Positions 1 through 8,939 of a DNA stretch of 46,769 nucleotides are shown piece by piece. The first letter of the stretch is position 1; each line of letters begins with the position of its first letter. This stretch comes from Thermostichus vulcanus str. 'Rupite'. Lineage in GTDB: Bacteria > Cyanobacteriota > Cyanobacteriia > Thermostichales > Thermostichaceae. The notes beneath the pieces were generated by a model that was not told the DNA's origin, searched no databases, and saw only the letters and a list, made by a program, of their open reading frames with translations. The DNA lies in the NCBI RefSeq assembly GCF_022848905.1, contig NZ_JAFIRA010000031.1, positions 1 to 46,769 on the forward strand, given 5' to 3'. Made by a program: the position numbers and the translations under genes.

Positions 1-108
1 CTAAAAGAAGCCGTATCTGTAATGGGTACGGTCGGCTCAGGGGATGGGGTAGTTGGCAATCCCCTGAACTCCATGAATACCTTGCAGTCTAAGGTTGCAA
101 GGGGCTAG
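1..108 (+). CDS. tnpB: TnpB, C-terminal 35 residues (partial)
   Basis: The frame beginning at base 1 and ending with TAG at 106-108 encodes the same tail as the complete TnpB at 14466-15689. The shared parts are [15 protein letters not shown] and the end [10 protein letters not shown] few residues upstream differ (EAVSVMGT against EALPVIGR). The gene begins outside the window. The segment holds no catalytic residues and overlaps the presumed omega-RNA scaffold. Confidence 0.8.
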   Translation, partial: LKEAVSVMGTVGSGDGVVGNPLNSMNTLQSKVARG

Positions 109-147
109 AAGGGAGAATCCCCCGGTTAGAAACCGGGGGAGTGTCAA
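1..147 (+). mobile_element. IS200/IS605-type tnpB element, right end (copy 1, partial)
   Basis: This is the right end of an element whose body lies outside the window. It matches, with a few changes, the right end of the complete copy at 14371-15728. It contains the last codons of tnpB, a hairpin at 81-101 (stem CTTGCA/TGCAAG), a GC-rich terminal palindrome at about 119-139 (arms CCCCCGG/CCGGGGG) and a terminal TCAA at 144-147. TCAA is the right cleavage tetranucleotide known from IS608, and copy 2 ends the same way. The flank starting at 148 would be the guide segment if an omega-RNA is made. Confidence 0.85.
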
Positions 148-183
148 CAGCTAGGGTATTCGCGTAGTGTGCTGTAGGCATAG

Positions 184-387
184 CGTTGGGATGTAGAGCT
201 GGAGGCCCAAATTCGCGGTTTGTCTCTGGAGCAGATCGAATTACTGGGTGAAGCCCTGCTGGAGTTTGGATCCCTAGCTGAGCTGAAAGCTTGGCTGACA
301 GAGCACTCACGAATTTCCAATCGACTCCTTCCGCTACAGAGGCTGGAGAAAACATTCGGGATCCTCTACCGTGCCAAATCCGTCTAG
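184..387 (+). pseudogene. DUF4351-type C-terminal remnant
   Basis: Downstream of the element an open frame with no start codon runs to TAG at 385-387. It includes AQIRGLSLEQIELLGEALL followed by EFGSLAELKAWL. That pattern (a 'LSLEQLEELGEALLDF' helix, then 'SLADLEAWL') is typical of the C-terminal DUF4351 domain of cyanobacterial Rpn/PDDEXK-like putative transposases. An in-frame stop at 181-183 and the mobile element just upstream cut it off from any N-terminal part, so I read it as a dead fragment. The family call is from memory of the motif. Confidence 0.5.
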
Positions 388-423
388 CCTAAGTAACGTT
401 AGGGGTGTGGAGCGGTAAGCGTA

Positions 424-2295
424 ATGAACGGGAAAGTCTGGGGTGCGGTGTTGCTGGGGTTAGGGATCCTCAGCTCGGGAAGAGGCATGGCCCAAACCCC
501 ATCTGCACCGGTACCAGAAACCTCGGTCACCTGTGAGATTTTCATTGCGGGGGGTGGCCTGGGGGGAGTGGCGGCGGCTTACGATGCCCTGCAATTGGGC
601 CGGCAGGTGTGCATGACGGAGATCACCGATTGGATCGGTGGCCAGGTGAGCGCCCAGGGGGTCTCGGCTCTGGATGAGCGGCCTTTGCAGCGAGAGAATG
701 ATATTTTTCCGAGGGGATATAGCGAGTTTCGCCAGCGGGTACGGGCGGAATATGGCGGGGATCCGAATCCGGGTAAGTGCTGGGTGAGTGTGCTGTGTTT
801 TTCACCGCAGGTGGGCCACCGGGTGATCCGTCAGATGTTGGAGCCGTATCTGCAGTCGGGGCAGTTGCAGCTGTTTACCGAAACGGTGGTCAAGGATCTG
901 GAATTGCGCAATAACCAAATTCGCAGCGTGCAAGCGATCCGTAACATTCCCAAACATGCCGGTGTCGAGCCGGAGCAACGGGGGGATCTCTCCAGCTATC
1001 TGCTGGATTTTTATCGCCTAGAACCGACAGAAGATTGGGACAAGGAGATCCTGCGCTTTGTTCCCCCGGTAGGACGACAGAGCCAAACCCTGCCTTGGGT
1101 GGTGATCGATGCCACGGAAACGGGGGAGCTGCTGCCCCTAGCTCGGGTGCCCTACCGCTTAGGAACGGACGGAGAAAGCCGTTGGGAACCCAGCTCCAAG
1201 CCCTATGTGGATCCCTACTGTACCCAGGGCTTTACCTATACCTTTGTCATGGAGCGGTTGCCGCTGCCGCAGCTGCCGGTGAGACCGGAGTTTTACGATG
1301 ACCCGCTGCATGGCCCTTACTACAGCTATGAGCATCCCCGCTTTAGTTTTCCCCTTATTTTTACCTACCGGCGCATTCTCGGTCAGGTACCCGGTTTTGG
1401 GGAAGAAGCGATCCGGGTGGGGGATCAGTCGATGCAAAACTGGACTTGGGGCAACGATTGGCGGATAACGGGGCCGGAGAAAAATCTCATCCTCACCGAT
1501 GCGCAACTGCAAGCCTCCGGGCAACTGGATCCCGGGGGTTGGATGGGGGGGCTACGACCGGAAGCGCTGCTGCGGGGGGAACAACACGCCAAAGGCTTTT
1601 TCTACTGGTTGGTGGCAGGAACCACCGATTTTCTATTGCAACAGGAGGATCCCACCTTTCAGAAGGACTACTACCTGCGCTATGGCTATCTGGAAGGAGC
1701 CGATAGCCCGATGGGATCCGCCAGTGGCCTTTCTAAGTATCCCTACATCCGCGAATCGCGGCGCATTATTGGCCGACCCAGCAAAGCTTACCCGCAGGGG
1801 TTCACGATTTATGAGTCGGATATCACCACGCGAGAATCCGATTTGAACCGGGGTCGCCCGTTTATCTTTTACGACTCAGTCGGCATTGGTCAGTACCCGA
1901 TTGATTTTCACGACTGCCTGTTGCCGGATTTTTCGCTACCCCCCAGCAACAACAAAGACTCACAGGCTCCCACGTATCCCTACCAGATTCCTTTGCGGGC
2001 CCTGATCCCGCAGCGGGTGGATAATCTCTTAGCGGGTAATAAAAATATCGCCACCAGTCGTATTGCCAGTGGATCCTATCGGGTACATCCGGTGGAATGG
2101 GCGATTGGCACGGCGGCTGGACATACCGCTCACTTTGCTCTGGAGCGAGATCTCATCCCGGCGGAGATTGTGCAAGAACCGCTTTTGGATTTGCAGCTTT
2201 TGCCCGCCTTGCAAGCCCAGATCCAGAGTTTGGGCAACCCGATCCAATTTCCCGGTACCACCATTACTGCCACTGAATGGGCGGATCCCCGCTAG
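424..2295 (+). CDS. Exported FAD-dependent oxidoreductase
   Basis: The protein has 623 residues. It starts with a probable signal peptide: a basic start, a hydrophobic stretch to about residue 20, and an 'MAQ' cleavage-like end. A Rossmann FAD-binding fingerprint follows at about residues 39-52 (IAGGGLGGVAAAY) and then an acidic strand end (MTEITDWIGGQ). Near the C-terminus, NLLAGNKNIATSRIASG resembles the second FAD-contacting region of the FAD_oxidored (PF12831) family. The substrate is unknown. The next gene begins 6 bp downstream and the third overlaps it, so this is probably the first gene of a three-gene operon. The ATG start is supported by the signal peptide. Confidence 0.82.
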   Translation: MNGKVWGAVLLGLGILSSGRGMAQTPSAPVPETSVTCEIFIAGGGLGGVAAAYDALQLGRQVCMTEITDWIGGQVSAQGVSALDERPLQRENDIFPRGYSEFRQRVRAEYGGDPNPGKCWVSVLCFSPQVGHRVIRQMLEPYLQSGQLQLFTETVVKDLELRNNQIRSVQAIRNIPKHAGVEPEQRGDLSSYLLDFYRLEPTEDWDKEILRFVPPVGRQSQTLPWVVIDATETGELLPLARVPYRLGTDGESRWEPSSKPYVDPYCTQGFTYTFVMERLPLPQLPVRPEFYDDPLHGPYYSYEHPRFSFPLIFTYRRILGQVPGFGEEAIRVGDQSMQNWTWGNDWRITGPEKNLILTDAQLQASGQLDPGGWMGGLRPEALLRGEQHAKGFFYWLVAGTTDFLLQQEDPTFQKDYYLRYGYLEGADSPMGSASGLSKYPYIRESRRIIGRPSKAYPQGFTIYESDITTRESDLNRGRPFIFYDSVGIGQYPIDFHDCLLPDFSLPPSNNKDSQAPTYPYQIPLRALIPQRVDNLLAGNKNIATSRIASGSYRVHPVEWAIGTAAGHTAHFALERDLIPAEIVQEPLLDLQLLPALQAQIQSLGNPIQFPGTTITATEWADPR

Positions 2296-2301
2296 CCTAG
2301 G

Positions 2302-2679
2302 ATGGAGAGCATTCTGGCGTTGAGCTTGAGCATGGAGCCCGGTGGGATGGTGGTGCCTTGGGAGATGATCCGCCCCTCTTTGTGGGCAGGTATGGCGCTG
2401 TGGTGCTTGGGGTTAATGTGGGGCTTTTCGCCGTTGCATCGACGGTTGCAGTCGAGTTGGGAACAGCGGATCCCGTTTGACCCCACCGGGGCCTTGGCCT
2501 CGCTGCTTAGCCTCACCCCTTTTCTGCTGGGATCCATCCTGGTGGTGGCGCTGACGGAGCTGTCTTTGGGCAAAAGCTGGGGGGTATCTTGTGGGTTGAT
2601 TGCCTGTGTTAGTGGCGGTCTGTACGAATTGGGGCGCCGGGATATTACCCGCGGATCCTCTGCGGAAGAGGAACCATGA
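2302..2679 (+). CDS. Small membrane protein of unknown function
   Basis: A 125-residue protein with hydrophobic segments at about residues 22-42, 66-86 and 90-108, and a charged C-terminal tail. I do not recognise the family. It lies 6 bp after the FAD oxidoreductase, and its TGA overlaps the ATG of the following ATPase gene as ATGA. It is therefore probably translationally coupled within that operon. A role in membrane association of one of its neighbours is possible but only inferred from position. Confidence 0.6.
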   Translation: MESILALSLSMEPGGMVVPWEMIRPSLWAGMALWCLGLMWGFSPLHRRLQSSWEQRIPFDPTGALASLLSLTPFLLGSILVVALTELSLGKSWGVSCGLIACVSGGLYELGRRDITRGSSAEEEP

Positions 2680-3926
2680 CCCCTCTAGAAAAAGCTGCCG
2701 AGGCGGCAGCTGAACTGCTGGTGTTTCGGGACATCCTGCGGGATCCGATGCTGCTGGCTTGGCAGGCGCTGATTCAACAGTTGGCGGAAGGGGATCCCTT
2801 GCTGGGTCTGCAGGCGTATGGCCGGTGGTTTGAGTTGCTGGCTGAGCAGAACTTGAGCTGGCGGGAATGGCTGATTCAGGCAATCCGACTGGCGGATAAC
2901 CCCTTTTCGCGGGCAGCCCTGCGACCGCAGGGGATCCCGGCGCCCCTGATGCAGGCGGCTCGACATGACCTGAAGTGCCTGCAAACCCTGGCGGATAGCC
3001 AAGAGCCCATTTGGGAACAGGTGCAGGCGCTGGGCTTAGGGATCCACTGGCCGGATGGGGAAGTCGGAACGGGCTGGGATCCGCGCCACTTTCCCGATTG
3101 GGGGCTGAGTCTAGAGGGGTTGATCGCCCATTATCGGCAGGTGGGAGTGGGGTTGTGTGGGCAATACCGAGCTTTTCGCTGGGGAGGAATTGGGTTGCAA
3201 GGGATCCCGACCCCTGATTTGCCCGATTGGGATGGGATCTACGGCAATGAGCGGCAAAAACAGCAGCTAGCGGCCAATACTGAAGCGCTGATGCGCGGGG
3301 ATCCCGCCTTGCATGTGTTGCTGTATGGGGCACGCGGCACGGGCAAATCATCCCTGGTGAAGGCACTGCTTAGTCGCTATGGCGGGCAAGGGTTGCGCCT
3401 GTTGGAGCTAAACCGGGCCGATCTGATCCACTTGCCAGAGATTCTGCAGGATCTGCGCACACGGGTGCTGCCCTTCATTTTGTTTGTGGATGATCTGTCG
3501 TTTGAGGCGGATGAGACTGACTTTAAGCAGCTCAAGGTGCTGTTGGAGGGGGATATTGCCGCGCAACCGCCGAATGTACGCCTCTATGCCACCACCAACC
3601 GCCGCCATTTGATTCGGGAGTTCTTCCCGGATCGGCCCAACCCTGAGGATCAAGAGGTGCACGCCTGGGATACGGTTCAGGAGAAACTGTCGCTGCGGGA
3701 TCGCTTTGGCCTCACCCTCACCTTCACCCCCTTCACCCAAGCCGATTACCTGGCCACAATTGAGCACTTGGCCAACCAACGGGCTCTTACCTATGATCCC
3801 AAAGCCCTGCGCCGCCAAGCTTTGATCTGGGCACAGCAGCAAAACGGCTTTTCCGGTCGCACCGCCCGCCAGTTTTTGGATGCCATCGGAGCCGGTTTGG
3901 TCAAGGTTGCAGGAGTTGAGGAATAA
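2676..3926 (+). CDS. DUF815 family AAA ATPase
   Basis: The 416-residue protein has a poorly conserved N-terminal half and then an AAA-type ATPase. The pre-Walker region contains GIYGNERQKQQLAANTEAL. Walker A is GARGTGKSS at about residue 218, Walker B is ILFVDDLSFE at about 265, and a sensor-like 'YATTNRRHLI' sits near 308. This arrangement is characteristic of DUF815 (PF05673), a bacterial ATPase family of unknown client. The start ATG overlaps the preceding stop as ATGA. It is the last gene of the operon and converges on the DUF3067 gene. Confidence 0.82.
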   Translation: MTPLEKAAEAAAELLVFRDILRDPMLLAWQALIQQLAEGDPLLGLQAYGRWFELLAEQNLSWREWLIQAIRLADNPFSRAALRPQGIPAPLMQAARHDLKCLQTLADSQEPIWEQVQALGLGIHWPDGEVGTGWDPRHFPDWGLSLEGLIAHYRQVGVGLCGQYRAFRWGGIGLQGIPTPDLPDWDGIYGNERQKQQLAANTEALMRGDPALHVLLYGARGTGKSSLVKALLSRYGGQGLRLLELNRADLIHLPEILQDLRTRVLPFILFVDDLSFEADETDFKQLKVLLEGDIAAQPPNVRLYATTNRRHLIREFFPDRPNPEDQEVHAWDTVQEKLSLRDRFGLTLTFTPFTQADYLATIEHLANQRALTYDPKALRRQALIWAQQQNGFSGRTARQFLDAIGAGLVKVAGVEE

Positions 3927-3932
3927 GAAGCA

Positions 3933-4250
3933 TCACAGCAGCCACTCCGAGGCCCGTTCCCCCATCCCAGCCAAGTCAAGCGGGATGGTTACCGCTTTGC
4001 CCATGCGGGGTTTTTGGCGGGTGGCTTTGATTTCCCTTTGAACCGCTTCCCATACTCCCCAAGCTTGCAAGTGAGCAACAATGTCCTGCAAATGGGCAAG
4101 ATACTCAGCTTCGCTCATCGGAAAAGACGGTTGCTCTAGGTAGCGCCACATCACCAGCAGCACCACCTTTTGGTTGACGCGCCGCAGTTGCACATCGTAG
4201 GAATGGCCCCATTTCTCCTGGAGCAAAGCTTGAAAGTCGGATCCCGTCAT
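3933..4250 (-). CDS. DUF3067 family protein
   Basis: This is a 105-residue protein. The pattern LLQEKWGHSYDVQLRR, then VMWRYLEQPSFPMSEAEYLAHL and a C-terminal KAVTIPLDL...ERASEWLL is, from memory, the signature of DUF3067, a family confined largely to cyanobacteria and chloroplast-bearing organisms. The protein looks soluble, with no signal peptide. The gene lies upstream of and divergent from petC, about 136 bp away, which is a recurrent neighbourhood and may hint at a link to photosynthetic electron transport. No biochemical function can be deduced. Confidence 0.82.
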   Translation of the reverse strand: MTGSDFQALLQEKWGHSYDVQLRRVNQKVVLLVMWRYLEQPSFPMSEAEYLAHLQDIVAHLQAWGVWEAVQREIKATRQKPRMGKAVTIPLDLAGMGERASEWLL

Positions 4251-4386
4251 CAGGTTTGGCCCATTGTCTGCACACTCCCCGCGGGAGAGCTGTTGTATTT
4301 CTTAACGATATTGGTGGGAGGGGTCAGTTAGGATGAACTCGTTTATCAACGAACATTAAGACAATCTCAGGTCTGCACTCGCCATT

Positions 4387-4905
4387 ATGACGGAAGCCGT
4401 TCGCAACTTTGAAGCGCCCCCCATGGGCCGACGTGTCTTTATGAATGCCCTCCTGAGTGGCTCTGTGGGGGTTGTGGTGCTGGGTGCCCTCTACCCGGTG
4501 GTGAAGTATTTCATTCCGCCTTCTTCCGGGGGAGGCGGTGAGGGGCTGTTGGCCCAGGATGCCCTTGGTAAACCGATCCGTGTCAGCGAGCTGCTGGCCA
4601 CTCATGCCAGCACCGACCGGGTGTTGGCCCAAGGTTTGAAAGGGGATCCCACCTACATCGTGATCAATGACGGTGCTATAGCCAACTATGGCCTCAATGC
4701 CGTTTGTACCCACCTCGGCTGTGTGGTGCCCTGGAATGTGGGGGAAAACCTATTTAAGTGTCCCTGCCATGGATCCCAGTATGCGGCCAACGGCAAGGTG
4801 GTACGGGGGCCAGCACCCCGCTCTCTGGAGCTGGTTAGTGCCACCGTGGAAGGCGACAATGTTCGCTTTAGCCCCTGGAAAGAAGCCGACTTCCGTGATG
4901 CCTAA
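4387..4905 (+). CDS. petC: Cytochrome b6f Rieske iron-sulfur protein
   Basis: PetC transfers electrons from plastoquinol to cytochrome f in the thylakoid b6f complex. The 172-residue protein has an N-terminal membrane anchor at about residues 20-44 after a twin-arginine-like 'GRR'. It carries the two Rieske cluster-binding boxes CTHLGC and CPCHGSQY, each giving one Cys and one His ligand plus the disulfide cysteines. A glycine-rich hinge (SSGGGGEG) links the anchor to the soluble domain. It is followed 104 bp later by petA, the usual cyanobacterial petCA operon. Confidence 0.97.
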   Translation: MTEAVRNFEAPPMGRRVFMNALLSGSVGVVVLGALYPVVKYFIPPSSGGGGEGLLAQDALGKPIRVSELLATHASTDRVLAQGLKGDPTYIVINDGAIANYGLNAVCTHLGCVVPWNVGENLFKCPCHGSQYAANGKVVRGPAPRSLELVSATVEGDNVRFSPWKEADFRDA

Positions 4906-5009
4906 GGCCGGTTGACCTGAGCTGAGAACAGCGGCAAAAGCTGTAACTCAACTTAACGACCCAGTTGCACTCCGCTGATGCGAACCCTTTTGAAAGTCTG
5001 AGCCGAGAT

Positions 5010-5993
5010 ATGAAGCGAATTTGCTTGGCCCTGTGTGCGTTGCTGCTGCTATTAGGGATGGGAACTCGTCCGGCGGCAGCCTTCCCCTACTACGCCCAAA
5101 TGGCCTACGACAACCCCCGTGAAGCGACCGGAAAGATTGTTTGCGCCAACTGCCACCTGAATGCCATGCCCACCCGCGCTGAGGTACCGCAGGCGGTGAC
5201 TCCCGGTCAGGTGTTCGATATCAAAGTCGGGATCCCTTACGACCTCAGTAAACAGCAGCTGCTAGCTGATGGCAGTAAGGGAGGATTAAACGTGGGGGCG
5301 GTGGTGGTGTTGCCGGAAGGCTTCCGCCTCGCCACCGAAGAGGAAATGACCGAAGCGCAGCGGGAAGAAACTGCCGAAACCTACATTACTCCCTATAGCG
5401 ATGAGAAGCCTCACATCCTTTTGGTGGGGCCACTGGCGGGAGAGGAGCATCAAGAAATTGTCTTCCCCGTGGTTGCCCCCGATCCGGCTGAGGATCCCTC
5501 GGTGGCCTTCATGAAATACAAGGTGTTTGTGGGAGCGAATCGGGGACGCGGCCAGCTCAACCCCGATGGCAGCCTCAGCAACAACAACGTCTTCCGCGCT
5601 CCAGCCACAGGCCGCTTGGTCAGTGTTGCTTTAATCGAGTCGGATATCAGTGATTTACCGGCTGATTTGGCCAGTTTGGTTCCCCCTGAATACGAGCTGC
5701 CGGGCACCCGAGTGCTCAGCTTCGAGACGGAAAACGGGATCCAAAACCTGGTATTACCACCGGGCCCAGACCTAATAATCAACCTTGGCGACAGTGTGAA
5801 GGAAGGGGATCCCGTTACCAACAACCCCAATGTGGGTGGCTTCGGACAAGTGGAGCGGGATCTGGTGCTACAAAGCCCGGATCGGGTGAAGTGGCTCCTG
5901 GCCTTCCTGGCGGCAGTGTTCATCGCTCAGGTGGTGCTGGTGCTGAAGAAGAAGCAGGTGGAGCTGATCCAAGCGGCGGAGATTCTTGGCTAA
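5010..5993 (+). CDS. petA: Cytochrome f (apocytochrome)
   Basis: PetA is the c-type haem subunit of cytochrome b6f and donates electrons to plastocyanin or cytochrome c6. I chose ATG at 5010 because it begins a classic signal peptide (MKRICLALCALLLLLG...PAAA) cleaved before FPYYAQ. An in-frame TTG at 4965 would add 15 residues. The haem motif CANCH is present. The mature N-terminus is Phe, where Tyr is usual, though the ligand is the backbone amine. A C-terminal transmembrane segment (WLLAFLAAVFIAQVVLVL) precedes KKKQVE. A hairpin terminator at 6071-6100 follows. Confidence 0.96.
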   Translation: MKRICLALCALLLLLGMGTRPAAAFPYYAQMAYDNPREATGKIVCANCHLNAMPTRAEVPQAVTPGQVFDIKVGIPYDLSKQQLLADGSKGGLNVGAVVVLPEGFRLATEEEMTEAQREETAETYITPYSDEKPHILLVGPLAGEEHQEIVFPVVAPDPAEDPSVAFMKYKVFVGANRGRGQLNPDGSLSNNNVFRAPATGRLVSVALIESDISDLPADLASLVPPEYELPGTRVLSFETENGIQNLVLPPGPDLIINLGDSVKEGDPVTNNPNVGGFGQVERDLVLQSPDRVKWLLAFLAAVFIAQVVLVLKKKQVELIQAAEILG

Positions 5994-6070
5994 GGGATCC
6001 TCAATCCACCTCCCCCTCACCCCTTGGGTTCACCTTGTATCAATCGCATCCAACCGCATCGATTATAAGC

Positions 6071-6100
6071 AGCACCCTAGAGCCTTCTGGGGTGCTTTTT
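6071..6100 (+). terminator. Rho-independent terminator after petCA
   Basis: The stem AGCACCC pairs with GGGTGCT around an 11-12 nt loop, and a run of five T follows immediately. It lies about 78 bp after the petA stop and just before the convergent PhzF-family gene, as expected for the end of the petCA transcript. Confidence 0.75.
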
Positions 6101-6114
6101 CCCTTCATCTTCTG

Positions 6115-6942
6115 CTAGTTCAGCAAAAGCTCTCCCACAATCACCAGCACGGCATATCCAGCGATTTCCACACGAGATCCGAGATCTCGACAAAACAACT
6201 CACCCCCACGCGCAGAAACTTGGCGGGCCGTCAGTTCAGATTGGCCCAGCCGTTTGGCCCAGTAGGGTATGAGCAGGCAATGGGCTGCTCCTGTCACCGG
6301 ATCCTCCGGGATCCCCAGTTGTGGGGCGAAAAAGCGAGAGACAAAATCCAGCTCCTCTCCATCTAACTCCTCTGCGGGAGCGGTGACGATCAACCCTGTG
6401 CTGGCCAGGGCCTTGATCTCGGCCATATTCGGCTGCAGCTGCTGCACTTGCTGGGCAGAGGCCAAGACCGCCAACCCTAGTCCCCCTTGATACAACTCCA
6501 GAGGCCTAACCCCCAACGCTGCTGACACCCTCTCCAGTGCTTCCGGCCATGGCTCCAAGGCTTGGGCGGGAAAGTCCATCACCAAACGCTCCCCTTGGCG
6601 CCGCACCCGCAACAGACCACTGCGGGTAGAAAACTCGACCACCTCCGCCTGCGGATCCACTTGGGTAAACAGCACATGGGCACTGGCCAAGGTAGCATGA
6701 CCGCACAGATCCACTTCTGTGGTCGGGGTAAACCAGCGCAGTTCGTAGTGGAGAGTGGTGCCTTGGGATCCCTGGGGCAGCAAAAAGGCAGTTTCCGAAA
6801 GATTATTCTCGGCGGCAATCTGCTGCAGGAGCGGCTCCGCCAACCCCTCTTTTGTGAGCAAACAAACGGCGGCTGGATTGCCCGCAAAGGGCTTCTGGGT
6901 GAAAGCATCGACTTGAAAGAACGGGATCCGCACACCCTCCAT
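6115..6942 (-). CDS. PhzF family isomerase/epimerase
   Basis: I start at ATG 6942 because a purine-rich ribosome site (GAGAGGG) sits just upstream and the family's N-terminus (VDAFTQKPFAGNPAAVCLL) begins there; a longer frame reaches 7032. The 275-residue product has the family hallmarks: the acidic catalytic site in NNLSETAFLLP, 'TPTTEVDLCGHATLASAHVLF', and a second half ending in 'EDPVTGAAHCLLIPYWAKRL'. PhzF-like proteins are two-domain epimerase-fold isomerases. The true substrate is unknown outside phenazine producers, and no phenazine genes are nearby. The gene is convergent with petA. Confidence 0.88.
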   Translation of the reverse strand: MEGVRIPFFQVDAFTQKPFAGNPAAVCLLTKEGLAEPLLQQIAAENNLSETAFLLPQGSQGTTLHYELRWFTPTTEVDLCGHATLASAHVLFTQVDPQAEVVEFSTRSGLLRVRRQGERLVMDFPAQALEPWPEALERVSAALGVRPLELYQGGLGLAVLASAQQVQQLQPNMAEIKALASTGLIVTAPAEELDGEELDFVSRFFAPQLGIPEDPVTGAAHCLLIPYWAKRLGQSELTARQVSARGGELFCRDLGSRVEIAGYAVLVIVGELLLN

Positions 6943-7007
6943 AAACCCTCTCTTCAGGACAAAATTTCCCTCATGAATAATCTGAATCTGCGCCAGCCTT
7001 CCCACTC

Positions 7008-7403
7008 TTGCACAGCATTGACTTGCACTCAAACGTATCTAAGTTACGGCAAACGCTGGCCCGACAGTTGGAGCGTGCCGGCTACGAGGTGGTCCAAGCC
7101 CGAGATGGACAGGAGGCCCTAGCTCAACTGGAACAGCAGCAGCCCGCCGATTTGATCCTCTGTGATGTGGAAATGCCACGCATGAATGGCTTCGAGTTTC
7201 TGAATCAACGGCGCAAAGTCTCCCACTTGGCCGGGATCCCGGTGGTCATGCTCACCTCCCGCAGCGGCCAAAAGCACCGTCGTCTGGCCATGCAACTGGG
7301 GGCCAATGCTTACCTGACCAAGCCCTGCCTGGAATACGAGCTGCTCAACCAAGTAGAAGCCCTGCTGCCCAGCCGCCAGAGGCAAAAAGTTGCAGATTAT
7401 TAA
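7008..7403 (+). CDS. Receiver domain, N-terminally degenerate (CheA-hybrid type)
   Basis: The protein is a lone receiver domain of about 130 residues. The phosphoacceptor region ADLILCDVEMPRMNGFEFL, the switch threonine region VVMLTSRSG and the lysine region AYLTKP are intact. Sequence style (RRLAMQLGANAYLTKPCLEYELL) resembles receivers at the C-terminus of cyanobacterial CheA/PilL hybrids. The first strand and acidic pair are missing: where VVDDS is expected the sequence reads SIDLHSNVS. The only in-frame start is a weak TTG at 7008, and an ATG at 6973 is in another frame. I read it as a truncated or frameshifted remnant; Mg2+ binding would be impaired. Confidence 0.6.
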   Translation: MHSIDLHSNVSKLRQTLARQLERAGYEVVQARDGQEALAQLEQQQPADLILCDVEMPRMNGFEFLNQRRKVSHLAGIPVVMLTSRSGQKHRRLAMQLGANAYLTKPCLEYELLNQVEALLPSRQRQKVADY

Positions 7404-7463
7404 AGGTTTCTCTTGCAGGGGGAGCAACCTACTTGTGCGTTCTGTTGCCTGCTAGCCTGAGTA

Positions 7464-8795
7464 ATGCGTCGCATTGAGTCCGTTATGACCAGCACCCTTC
7501 ACCCCACCTCCTTTAACACCACCCAATCCAAGCAAATTTTTGCCCAGGCCAAAACCTTGATGCCGGGCGGGGTCAGTTCACCGGTGCGGGCCTTTAAGTC
7601 GGTGGGTGGGGATCCCGTTGTTTTCGACCGCGTCTCAGGGGCCTATGCCTGGGATGTAGACGGCAATCGATACATCGACTACATCGGGAGCTGGGGGCCT
7701 GCCATTGTCGGCCATGCCCACCCGGAGGTGATTGAAGCGCTACAAAAAGCCCTCAGTAAAGGCACCAGTTTTGGCGCTCCCTGTGTTTTGGAAAACCAAC
7801 TGGCGGAACTGGTGATCGAGGCAGTGCCCAGCGTGGAGATGGTGCGCTTTGTCAATTCGGGTACCGAAGCCTGTATGGCGGTGCTGCGCCTGATGCGAGC
7901 CTACACCGGTCGGGAAAAGGTGATCAAGTTTGAAGGCTGCTACCACGGCCATGCGGATATGTTTCTGGTGAAAGCGGGATCCGGAGTCGCTACCCTGGGG
8001 CTGCCGGATTCCCCTGGGGTACCGAAAGCGGTTACCAGTGCTACCCTAACCGCACCCTACAACGATCTTGAAGCGGTTAAGGCCCTATTTGAGCAAAACC
8101 CTGACTCGATTGCGGGCGTGATCCTGGAGCCGGTGGTGGGCAATGCCGGCTTTATCCCGCCGCAGCCGGGCTTTTTACAAGGTTTACGAGACCTGACTCA
8201 ACAGTACGGGGCGCTGCTGGTGTTTGATGAGGTGATGACCGGGTTTCGCATCAGCTATGGCGGTGTTCAGGCCAAGCTGGGGGTGACCCCCGATTTAACC
8301 ACCCTAGGGAAAGTGATTGGCGGTGGCTTGCCGGTGGGGGCCTATGGCGGTCGGCGGGAGATTATGGAGTGGGTGGCTCCAGCAGGGCCGATGTATCAAG
8401 CAGGGACCCTATCGGGCAATCCCTTGGCCATGACGGCAGGGATCCAGACGCTGCAAATTCTGCGTCGTCCCGGCACCTACGAGTACTTGGAACGGATCAC
8501 TGAAAAGCTGGCCAATGGATTATTACAGGTGGCCCAAGAAACTGGGCATGCCGCCTGTGGGGGCTATTTGCCGGGCATGTTTGGCCTGTTTTTCACCGCC
8601 GGGCCCGTTCGCAATTATGAAGAGGCCAAAACCTCGGATCTGCAAAAGTTTGCCCGCTTCCATCGCGGCATGTTGGAGCAGGGGATCTACCTGGCTCCTT
8701 CTCAATTTGAGGCAGGCTTTACCTCCCTAGCCCATACGGAGGCGGATGTGGAGCAGACCTTGGCGGCAGCGCGGCAGGTGTTGAGTACCCTGTAG
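7464..8795 (+). CDS. hemL: Glutamate-1-semialdehyde 2,1-aminomutase
   Basis: HemL converts glutamate-1-semialdehyde to 5-aminolevulinate in the C5 tetrapyrrole pathway. The 443-residue length is typical. Recognisable family blocks are [18 protein letters not shown], the PLP-site stretch [41 protein letters not shown], and the PLP-lysine loop [16 protein letters not shown] with Lys near residue 282. ATG at 7464 and a second in-frame ATG at 7485 are both possible starts. Together with hemF at 43480-44490 it shows chlorophyll/haem precursor synthesis in this genome. Confidence 0.97.
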   Translation: MRRIESVMTSTLHPTSFNTTQSKQIFAQAKTLMPGGVSSPVRAFKSVGGDPVVFDRVSGAYAWDVDGNRYIDYIGSWGPAIVGHAHPEVIEALQKALSKGTSFGAPCVLENQLAELVIEAVPSVEMVRFVNSGTEACMAVLRLMRAYTGREKVIKFEGCYHGHADMFLVKAGSGVATLGLPDSPGVPKAVTSATLTAPYNDLEAVKALFEQNPDSIAGVILEPVVGNAGFIPPQPGFLQGLRDLTQQYGALLVFDEVMTGFRISYGGVQAKLGVTPDLTTLGKVIGGGLPVGAYGGRREIMEWVAPAGPMYQAGTLSGNPLAMTAGIQTLQILRRPGTYEYLERITEKLANGLLQVAQETGHAACGGYLPGMFGLFFTAGPVRNYEEAKTSDLQKFARFHRGMLEQGIYLAPSQFEAGFTSLAHTEADVEQTLAAARQVLSTL

Positions 8796-8837
8796 ACGGG
8801 ATCCCCTGGTAAGCAGTCACACCTAGGTCTTCCCCCG

Positions 8838-8879
8838 GCAGCAGCGAAGAGTTTTGCGAAGACGCTGGGGGGCTGCTGC
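8838..8879. other. Inverted repeat between hemL and the P-type ATPase gene
   Basis: GCAGCAGC at 8838-8845 can pair with GCTGCTGC at 8872-8879, enclosing a 26-nt loop. No T-run follows on the plus strand, so it is not a standard intrinsic terminator. It may end the hemL transcript weakly or act in the ATPase leader. Confidence 0.3.
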
Positions 8880-8939
8880 TCAACCTTGCAACTGGAGAGG
8901 GATCCGTAAGCTAGCGTACAATTTGGCAAGAACCCTTGA

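Noticed and set aside
2413-3366. Long minus-strand frame (317 codons) opposite the small membrane protein and DUF815 genes
   Set aside because: Low-complexity Pro/Ser/Ala-rich translation, no start context, and it lies antisense to a clear ATPase with Walker motifs.
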